Source: Patescibacteria group bacterium (lineage in GTDB: Bacteria > Patescibacteriota > Minisyncoccia > Phycocordibacterales > JAGLOS01). From it: a stretch of DNA of 5,292 bases. The stretch lies in contig JAHIYV010000124.1 of assembly GCA_018814635.1 (NCBI GenBank), forward strand, positions 1 through 5,292, in the 5' to 3' direction. Under the pieces are notes generated by a model. It saw only the letters and a list, made by a program, of their open reading frames with translations, was not told where the DNA came from and searched no databases. A program made the position numbers and the translations under genes. This document shows, one piece after another, positions 1 to 5,292 of this stretch (position 1 is its first letter; each line of letters begins with the position of its first letter).

Positions 1-8
1 AATATATA

Positions 9-1268
9 ATGCATACAATAAAAAATATTCATGGTCGCGAGATATTAGATTCACGAGGAAATCCTACTGTTGAAGTAGATATAGAATTTCAGGATGAATC
101 TTTTGGGCGCGCGGCAGTGCCATCGGGTGCTTCAACAGGAACATACGAAGCGATTGAATTACGCGATAACGACAAACGATATAGTGGTAAAGGAGTTCAA
201 AAAGCAGTTAGTTACATAAATAATGAAATTACTCGTGCTTTAGTTGGTAAAGCTTTTTTGCAAACATCATTGGATGAAACACTAATATCTTTAGATGGAA
301 CAAAAAATAAAGCTCGACTTGGAGCTAACACAATTTTAGGTGTTTCGCTTGCTTTTGCTCACGCCGCGGCCAAAAGTGAAGGTACGCGACTTTATCAATA
401 TTTCAATAAAATTGCAGGCTTAGAAACTACTCCTAGTTTGCCAACACCAATGATAAATATCTTGAATGGTGGCCGACATGTCGAGTCGTCTAAATCAGCA
501 GATTTTCAAGAATTTATGATAATTCCAATTGGACCAAAAACTTTTACCGAAAAATTGCGCGCGGGTGCGGAAATTTTTCACACCCTAAAAACAGTATTAC
601 AAGACCGTGGCTTTAATACTTTTGTTGGCGACGAAGGAGGCTACGCGCCCACGCTTTCTTCTAACAAAGAAGCTCTGGATTTAATTATGGAAGCAATACA
701 AAAAGCTAGATATACGCCTGGCACAGATATTGCCCTTGCTCTTGATGTGGCCGCTAACGAATTCTATAATCGTACTAATAATACATACCATCTTGTGTGT
801 GAAAATAAAACACTAACACCAAAAGAATTGCTTACTTTGTATGAAAAATTGATTGACAATTATCCTATTATCTCTATTGAAGATGGGTTCTTTGAAGATG
901 ATTGGAATAGTTTTACTTTGATGACGCAAAAACTTGGTAATAAACTTCAAATAGTGGGCGATGATTTATTTGTAACCAACAAAGAACGCCTTGCAGAAGG
1001 AATTAGCCGTAGCGCGGCAAACGCGATTCTTATTAAATTAAACCAAATTGGCACTGTCACAGAAACAATAGCAACAATTAAAATGTCTCAAGAAGCAAAC
1101 ATAAAATCAATTATCTCTCATAGATCTGGCGAAACAGAAGATACAAGCATCGCGGATTTCGCCGTTGGGCTTGGTGTTGGACAAATCAAAACAGGTTCTA
1201 TAACACGAAGCGAGCGTCTTGCAAAATATAATCAACTTCTCAGAATTGAAGAAGAACTTTCAATCTAA
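9..1268 (+). CDS. eno: Enolase (phosphopyruvate hydratase)
   Basis: Interconverts 2-phosphoglycerate and phosphoenolpyruvate in glycolysis; cytosolic and normally a Mg-dependent dimer or octamer. The 419 residues cover the full family length (about 420-430). The N-terminal domain carries [14 protein letters not shown] (10-23) and the mobile active-site loop [12 protein letters not shown] (37-48). In the barrel domain I see the general acid E209 in GDEGG, Mg ligands D246, E291 and D318, the base K343 in [10 protein letters not shown], the HRS triad at 371-373 and K394 in QIKTGS, so the enzyme should be active. Loop 2 (NGGRH...QEFM, 153-170) is two residues longer than in E. coli or yeast enolase. 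The ATG at 9 matches the usual family start ([17 protein letters not shown]). Only 8 bases precede it, so promoter and ribosome site cannot be judged. It ends with TAA and converges with the minus-strand genes. Identification is certain. Confidence 0.98.
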   Translation: MHTIKNIHGREILDSRGNPTVEVDIEFQDESFGRAAVPSGASTGTYEAIELRDNDKRYSGKGVQKAVSYINNEITRALVGKAFLQTSLDETLISLDGTKNKARLGANTILGVSLAFAHAAAKSEGTRLYQYFNKIAGLETTPSLPTPMINILNGGRHVESSKSADFQEFMIIPIGPKTFTEKLRAGAEIFHTLKTVLQDRGFNTFVGDEGGYAPTLSSNKEALDLIMEAIQKARYTPGTDIALALDVAANEFYNRTNNTYHLVCENKTLTPKELLTLYEKLIDNYPIISIEDGFFEDDWNSFTLMTQKLGNKLQIVGDDLFVTNKERLAEGISRSAANAILIKLNQIGTVTETIATIKMSQEANIKSIISHRSGETEDTSIADFAVGLGVGQIKTGSITRSERLAKYNQLLRIEEELSI

Positions 1269-1280
1269 AATATACCATCT

Positions 1281-1490
1281 CTAATAAACCTCACTAAGAG
1301 CCTGTTTAACCAATTCTAAATTATAATTATCGTAATTTTTAAACGGTTTACCGGTTCTTTTGTCTATCATTTCAAATAAGCCTCTGATATTATCCAGATC
1401 ATAGGCCATATAACCAAAATTATTCAATTCGTCACACAAAGCTGATTTCCCAGAACCTGACATGCCAGTAATAAGTATTTTACCAATAAT
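1281..1490 (-). pseudogene. N-terminal fragment of a P-loop nucleotide-kinase-like ATPase
   Basis: Reading from the only ATG (1461-1463) gives 60 residues starting MSGSGKSALCDELNNFGYMA. The frame is open further upstream, to the codon after a TAG at 1494-1496, and there it encodes K-I-L-I-T-G just before that Met. The complete motif is therefore [15 protein letters not shown], a beta-strand followed by a Walker A loop (GxxGxGKS). The ATG start would cut off the strand and the first P-loop glycine, so it is probably not the ancestral start. The only upstream candidates in frame are ATT (1488, 1485) or ATA (1476), overlapping the end of rpoD. The following YDLDNIRGLFEMIDKRTGKP resembles small AAA/adenylate-kinase-like ATPases that I recall as about 170-180 residues. 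Here the frame ends in TAG at 1281, just before the end of convergent eno, so the lid and base-binding parts are missing. I read it as a decayed remnant; a short expressed peptide with a non-AUG start is the alternative. Confidence 0.6.
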
Positions 1491-2910
1491 TTTCTAGGCG
1501 GTTGATTTGTTTGTGGTGGCGAATTTTTTCGAGTGATTTTGCTTCGATTTGTCTAATTCGTTCTCGCGTAACACCAAACTCTTTTCCAACTTCTTCTAAT
1601 GTGCGCATTACACCATCAATGAGCCCGTGTCTTAATTCTAAAATTTTTTGTTCTTTTGGTGATAAATCACGCAAAATATTTCGTAATTGATCTGCAAGAA
1701 TTCTCTGCGCAGAATCATTGTCTGATGAATGAATTTTATCATCCGCGATAAATTCTCCACGCGTTGATTTGTCATCATCCTCACCAATTGGTTGATCAAG
1801 GGACACCGTATCTTGATTAATTTTATGAATAATATGAATCTTTTCTATGTCTAAATCCATTTCAATAGCAACTTCTTCATCAAACGGATCGCGACCAAGG
1901 GCTTGTGAAAGGCGTCGGACAACTTGTTTATACTTTGCAATTGTCTCAACCATATGGACAGGAATACGAATTGTTCGTGATTGATCAGCCAAAGCTCGAG
2001 TAACAGCCTGTCTTATCCACCATGTTGCATATGTTGAAAACTTAAAACCTTTTGTATGGTCAAATTTATCCACAGCCTTAAAAAGACCAATATTCCCCTC
2101 TTGAATAAGATCAAGTAAGGTTAAATCAGGGCTTCTTCCAACATATTTTTTTGCAATAGAAACAACAAGACGAAGATTAGCGCGCGCAAGTAAATTTCGC
2201 GCTTCATCATCTCCTCGTAAAATACGTCGCGCAAATTCTCTCTCTTCTTCTGCTTTTAATAAAGGATAGCGACCGATTTCTTTTAAGTACATTTGAACGG
2301 AGTCACGGGATGAATCTTTATTATAAAAATTTTTTCTAAGAAGTCCTTCGTTATCCCCTTCTTCAAGCAAACCCCCACCCTCTAGAACATCAATACCCCT
2401 CTCAAGAAATCTTTGATAAAGTTCATCTAAAAAAAGAACATCTTCTTCTATTGAAGGAAACATTCTGAGTATTTCATCATATGTTACAAATCCCCTTTCG
2501 CGCCCTTTTGATAAAAGACTATTAGCTTTCTTTTCCCATGTTTCTTGTGTTTTTTTTGACTGTGAAATGCGTCGCGTTGTTTTTTTTTGTTTTTTTGAAA
2601 CTGACTGTATTTTTTTTACCAGATATTTTTTCTTTGAAGCGTCTTTTTTTGCTTCTTTTAATTTTCTCTTGTCTTTTTTAACGCGATTAGCTATGTCTTT
2701 TTTTGTAAGTAATTTCTTTTTGGGTTTTTTCTTTTTGATAACTGATTTTAAAACTGGAGTTTTCTTTAGGTTTACTTTTTTTGTGACATTTTTCAAAGAC
2801 ACAGTTTTTTTCACAACAACTTTCTTAGAAGAAACATTTTTAAGTGTTTTACTTTTGTTGCTCTTTTTTATTTTAACAATTTTTTTTGTTGTTTTTTTGG
2901 CTTGAACCAT
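1480..2910 (-). CDS. rpoD: Housekeeping RNA polymerase sigma factor (sigma-70 / RpoD family)
   Basis: Primary sigma factor that recruits core RNA polymerase to -10/-35 promoters. 476 residues. Residues 1-128 form a lysine-rich extension (49 Lys by my count) without family similarity. Region 1.1 follows at about 130-178 ([13 protein letters not shown]), then region 1.2 ([16 protein letters not shown], 203-218). Region 2 spans about 239-320, with the core-binding [20 protein letters not shown] and the -10 recognition helix [20 protein letters not shown]. Region 3 spans about 319-395. Region 4 (about 408-470) has the helix-turn-helix [20 protein letters not shown] for the -35 element. A two-residue insert ([13 protein letters not shown]) sits in region 2. 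The complete set of regions, including 1.1, marks it as the essential group 1 sigma rather than an alternative one. It lies 21 bp downstream of dnaG, as in the classical macromolecular-synthesis operon. No Shine-Dalgarno sequence is seen before the ATG; the leader is AT-only for most of its length. The stop is TAA. Confidence 0.97.
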   Translation of the reverse strand: MVQAKKTTKKIVKIKKSNKSKTLKNVSSKKVVVKKTVSLKNVTKKVNLKKTPVLKSVIKKKKPKKKLLTKKDIANRVKKDKRKLKEAKKDASKKKYLVKKIQSVSKKQKKTTRRISQSKKTQETWEKKANSLLSKGRERGFVTYDEILRMFPSIEEDVLFLDELYQRFLERGIDVLEGGGLLEEGDNEGLLRKNFYNKDSSRDSVQMYLKEIGRYPLLKAEEEREFARRILRGDDEARNLLARANLRLVVSIAKKYVGRSPDLTLLDLIQEGNIGLFKAVDKFDHTKGFKFSTYATWWIRQAVTRALADQSRTIRIPVHMVETIAKYKQVVRRLSQALGRDPFDEEVAIEMDLDIEKIHIIHKINQDTVSLDQPIGEDDDKSTRGEFIADDKIHSSDNDSAQRILADQLRNILRDLSPKEQKILELRHGLIDGVMRTLEEVGKEFGVTRERIRQIEAKSLEKIRHHKQINRLENYW

Positions 2911-2930
2911 AAATAATGTTTATATTTTAT

Positions 2931-2936
2931 ATTATA
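2931..2936 (-). promoter_or_regulatory. Possible -10 box (TATAAT) ahead of rpoD
   Basis: On the minus strand a perfect TATAAT overlaps the stop of dnaG and would place a transcript start about 12-15 bases before the rpoD ATG. At 17 bp spacing the -35 position is not consensus, and the nearest TTGATA is about 21 bp away. In such AT-rich DNA a chance match is likely. An internal promoter would let rpoD be expressed apart from dnaG; in E. coli rpoD has a heat-shock promoter inside dnaG, which is the only precedent I rely on. Confidence 0.25.
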
Positions 2937-4674
2937 ATATGATAGTAGACCCTAAATTATCAATTTCTCGTTGCGTGTCTTGTATTTGTTTTAATAAATC
3001 TGCTTCCTGCTGTTGTGTTAGCTGAAAAGAATTTTCTGTTTGTTTAAGGGTTTGGTATAATTCAGCAGATTTTTCTTTCAGAATTTCTTTTTTGAGATTT
3101 AACAATAAATCATCTATTTGTTTTTGGGTAGATTCTTTTTGATTACAATATATCTCCGCTTCAAAAATAAGGCGTCCTTTTTCTGCGGGAGAAATATCAT
3201 TAACTAAAAAACCTTTATCACCCGTAATTGCTTCATATTTTTCTTTTAATTGATTTGTTTTTTCTTCACTATCCGAAATACCTAATTGCCAATAAAAAAC
3301 TCCTTTTATTTTTTCTTTAATAATATCTTTACGCGACAGTATTTTTGGTTTTTCATTATTAATTATTTGCTCAGAATCTTGCGGAGCAATATGTGGTGAT
3401 TTTTGTTTTATTTTTCCAAGCTCTTTCCATATTGAACTTTCTACAACACCAAGTTTGTTTGTTATTTTAGAAACAAATTGCGCCTGACTAATACTGCTTC
3501 CTAGTTTTACTACATACGGCAAAATTATTTTTTCTACCATTTGAGCAGCATCTCGTTGGCTATTAGGTTGAACGACTAACATATTCAAATAAAAATCAAT
3601 TATATGTTCTGCGTTTAAGATAATTTTTTTCCATTTTTCAACATCTTCATTTATTATATCAGCTGGGTCTTGTCCTTGTGGTATGCATGCGACTCGTGTC
3701 TCAAAACCTTCCTCAATCGCAATATCTATCCCTCTTTTTACGGCAGATACTCCAGCATTATCCGCATCAAATGCAAAAACTAAATTTTCTGTAAATCGCC
3801 TAATTAACGAAAGGTGTTGTTTTGACAATGCAGTACCTGATACCGCAACGCAGTTTTGTGTTCCTGCTTGATGCGCCAATACAAGATCTATTTGCCCCTC
3901 CACAAACACACACAAGTTTTTTTCTCGAATAGCTTGTTTTGCTTTATCAAATCCATATAAAATTTCTGATTTGTTATACAAGCTAGTTTCTGAACTATTA
4001 ACATATTTTGCTGTTTTTTCTATATTAGCCCCAGAAGGAGAAAATATTCGACCAGAAAAAGCAACGATGATACCCGAGCTATTAAAAATTGGGAACATAA
4101 TTCTTCCTCTAAACCTGTCATAATATCCCTTGGTGGAAGAAACAACGAGCCCCGCTTTTTCCATTAAAGAAGAAGAAAAACCTCGTGATAATAAATAATC
4201 ATGAAGACCTCTCCATCCTTCTGGCGCATATCCAATACGAAAAGCTTTTGCAGACACGCCAGTGATACCTCTCTTTTTGAGATATTCAATTACTTGTGGT
4301 TGGGCGCGTAAGTTTTTTTCATAATATCGAGTTGTCATTTCAAGTACAGCAAATAATTTTTCTCTTTCATCTCGTAATTTAGGATTTTGGGGACTAAGCT
4401 CAACACCAGCGCGTTTTGCTAAAATTTTGAGCGCACCTGCAAAATCCACCCCTTCCATTTCTTGAACAAAAGTAAACATATCTCCTCCTTTGCCTGATGA
4501 AAAACAATAATATAAACCTTGGTCTGGCGAAACAAAAAACGACGGTGTTTTTTCGTTCGTAAAAGGAGACAAGGCCTTAAAATTTTTACCAGCTTTCTGT
4601 AACTTAACATAGCCTTCAGCCACATCAATCATATTAAGTCGTGATTTAATTTGTTCCACGGTATCATTAGACAT
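2932..4674 (-). CDS. dnaG: DNA primase DnaG with degenerate zinc-binding motif
   Basis: Synthesises RNA primers for replication at the fork, normally docked to the DnaB helicase. 580 residues, near normal length. The N-terminal domain (about 1-95) keeps the CHC2 zinc-finger framework (LSPFTNEKTPSFFVSP then YYCFSSGKGGDMF), but the four ligand positions read S36, T39, C57, S60 instead of Cys, His, Cys, Cys. The catalytic core is intact: the basic RFRGRIMFPI patch (187-196), AKYVNSSET (222-230), the Toprim glutamate in VFVEGQIDLV (E259) and the metal-binding FDADNAG (D302, D304). The C-terminal part, from about 450, is helical and charged like the helicase-binding domain, ending in a long coiled-coil-like segment (about 515-575). 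The ATG at 4674 gives the standard family N-terminus (a few residues, then IKSRLNMIDVAEGYV). No Shine-Dalgarno sequence is visible. The gene is followed after 21 bp by rpoD, and the two are probably co-transcribed. The primase call is certain; only the zinc status is unusual. Confidence 0.97.
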   Translation of the reverse strand: MSNDTVEQIKSRLNMIDVAEGYVKLQKAGKNFKALSPFTNEKTPSFFVSPDQGLYYCFSSGKGGDMFTFVQEMEGVDFAGALKILAKRAGVELSPQNPKLRDEREKLFAVLEMTTRYYEKNLRAQPQVIEYLKKRGITGVSAKAFRIGYAPEGWRGLHDYLLSRGFSSSLMEKAGLVVSSTKGYYDRFRGRIMFPIFNSSGIIVAFSGRIFSPSGANIEKTAKYVNSSETSLYNKSEILYGFDKAKQAIREKNLCVFVEGQIDLVLAHQAGTQNCVAVSGTALSKQHLSLIRRFTENLVFAFDADNAGVSAVKRGIDIAIEEGFETRVACIPQGQDPADIINEDVEKWKKIILNAEHIIDFYLNMLVVQPNSQRDAAQMVEKIILPYVVKLGSSISQAQFVSKITNKLGVVESSIWKELGKIKQKSPHIAPQDSEQIINNEKPKILSRKDIIKEKIKGVFYWQLGISDSEEKTNQLKEKYEAITGDKGFLVNDISPAEKGRLIFEAEIYCNQKESTQKQIDDLLLNLKKEILKEKSAELYQTLKQTENSFQLTQQQEADLLKQIQDTQREIDNLGSTIIL

Positions 4675-4690
4675 AAAATATATTAAAATT

Positions 4691-4719
4691 AAAATGCAAA
4701 AATCAAAATGAAAAATGAC
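4691..4719 (+). repeat. A-rich inverted repeat, left arm
   Basis: This 29-base stretch matches the reverse complement of 5047-5075 at 26 of 29 positions, including an identical 19-base core (AAAAATCAAAATGAAAAAT, 4698-4716). A further short match, about 12-13 bases (AATGTAAAA-TGT, near 4720-4731), occurs just inside and pairs with 5020-5032. The arm lies 17 bp upstream of the dnaG start and therefore also forms its leader region. The A-rich composition makes part of the match cheap, but 19 identical bases containing C and G landmarks are more than I would expect by chance. I recall similar A-rich tracts scattered between genes in Parcubacteria-type genomes; I have not verified this. Confidence 0.55.
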
Positions 4720-4757
4720 AATGTAAAATGTGAAAGTTTTTAGATGAAAATTAGTTT

Positions 4758-5024
4758 TTAATTTTTAGTATTTTTATTTTTAAATAATGCATTAAATGCA
4801 ACAATTTTTTTCTTAAACAAATCAGATTCTTCGCTAGGAAAAGATTTAATAACCTTACCAAACCAGTTGCTCTTAATTTCAACTTTTTCATTAGAAAAAT
4901 CAATTTTTTCTATATCATCCAATATTTTTTTGACTTTTTCCGGTTGTTTATTAGATTGCTGATTATCTTTATTTATAAAAAATAACTTACATTTGACGGG
5001 GATCGTACCTTTTAGTAAAAACAT
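4758..5024 (-). CDS. Small hypothetical protein between rpoC and dnaG
   Basis: 88 residues, not recognised. It begins with a short hydrophobic, possibly beta segment (MFLLKGTIPVKCKLFFINK), followed by a polar Gln/Asn/Lys linker (about 20-30). A charged, probably helical stretch (PEKVKKILDDIEKIDF) comes next, then KSNWFGKVIKSFPSEESDLF and a Lys/Asn-rich tail. No signal peptide, membrane helix or metal motif is evident. It reads in the same direction and in the same frame as rpoC: the frame stays open from the rpoC TGA (5055-5057) down to the TAA at 4758, so it could equally be a relic of a longer rpoC tail. No good ribosome site precedes the ATG; the nearest purine run (AGAGAAAG) is about 17 bases away. 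It lies wholly between the two inverted-repeat arms. The varied composition after the first residues suggests true coding sequence, but an 88-codon frame in AT-rich DNA is not proof. Expression and function are unknown. Confidence 0.45.
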   Translation of the reverse strand: MFLLKGTIPVKCKLFFINKDNQQSNKQPEKVKKILDDIEKIDFSNEKVEIKSNWFGKVIKSFPSEESDLFKKKIVAFNALFKNKNTKN

Positions 5025-5046
5025 TTTTACATTTTTAACTTTCTCT

Positions 5047-5292
<246 letters not shown>

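Noticed and set aside
1341..1356. Inverted match AAACGGT / ACCGGTT as a possible eno terminator
   Set aside because: It has a mismatch, only a two-base loop if fully paired and no proper T-run, and it lies in the kinase-like coding sequence (TGKPF).
1502..1690. Plus-strand open frame of 62 codons opposite the rpoD 3' part
   Set aside because: Antisense shadow of conserved sigma region 4; no recognisable protein features.
2567..2905. Plus-strand open frame of 112 codons rich in Phe and Leu
   Set aside because: It is the antisense of the lysine-rich head of rpoD; AAA/AAG Lys codons read backward as Phe/Leu codons. No independent support.
3683..3871. Plus-strand open frame of 62 codons inside dnaG
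   Set aside because: Antisense shadow of the conserved Toprim region.
4419..4628. Minus-strand open frame of 69 codons overlapping the dnaG 5' part
   Set aside because: Alternative frame of the conserved primase N-terminal domain; the dnaG frame carries the family motifs.
9..4674. Genetic code with TGA as glycine (code 25)
   Set aside because: Three full-length conserved genes show no in-frame TGA, and their glycines are all GGN; the TGA of rpoC lies where beta' normally ends.
4677..4706. Promoter-like TTGATT, 18-bp spacer, TATATT on the minus strand ahead of dnaG
   Set aside because: It would start transcription at or in the dnaG ATG, and such weak matches are common in this A/T-only repeat; not enough to annotate a promoter.
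4747..4765. Perfect 7-bp hairpin (AAAATTA / TAATTTT, 5-base loop) at the end of the small ORF
   Set aside because: The stem is entirely A/T and too weak for a confident intrinsic terminator; expected by chance in this composition.
4788..4800. 13-base palindrome TGCATTAAATGCA
   Set aside because: It falls in the small ORF, encoded by ordinary codons for A-F-N-A; no sign that it is an operator or attachment site.
4990..5012. Minus-strand GGTACGATCCCCGTC resembling a tRNA T-arm 3' half
   Set aside because: No matching 5' stem, anticodon arm or acceptor stem around it; chance similarity.

Overview
The window looks like part of a low-GC bacterial chromosome, most likely a member of the Candidate Phyla Radiation (Patescibacteria, Parcubacteria-like). 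This placement is inferred from three things: a DnaG primase that has lost most of its zinc ligands, a housekeeping sigma factor with a lysine-rich head and a two-residue insert in region 2, and A-rich repetitive intergenic DNA of a kind I recall from such genomes. I ran no database search. The window is mostly core information-processing and glycolytic genes, with no CRISPR array, RNA gene or transposase. I do not see a new defence or mobile system.

Layout: enolase (eno) runs left to right over 9-1268. Everything else is on the minus strand and is transcribed right to left. In transcription order this is the 3' end of rpoC (5292-5055), an 88-residue unrecognised ORF (5024-4758), dnaG primase (4674-2932), the housekeeping sigma factor rpoD (2910-1480), and an N-terminal scrap of a P-loop nucleotide-kinase-like gene (to 1281). 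eno and the minus-strand block converge around 1268-1281 with almost no spacer.

The dnaG-rpoD pair is the core of the classical macromolecular-synthesis operon (rpsU-dnaG-rpoD in many bacteria). Here rpsU is not next to it; the gene upstream is rpoC, so core polymerase, primase and sigma factor lie in one collinear block. dnaG and rpoD are 21 bp apart and probably co-transcribed. rpoC and dnaG are separated by 380 bp that hold the small ORF and a pair of A-rich inverted repeats; one of these repeats forms the last codons and stop of rpoC.

The points most worth a second look are: (1) DnaG with Ser, Thr, Cys, Ser where Cys, His, Cys, Cys would bind zinc; (2) the kinase fragment, whose P-loop reads upstream of its only ATG and whose C-terminal two thirds are missing; (3) the inverted-repeat-bounded segment between rpoC and dnaG, whose ORF continues the rpoC frame after its TGA; and (4) smaller lineage-type changes in enolase and RpoD. 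No visible start codon has a clear Shine-Dalgarno sequence.
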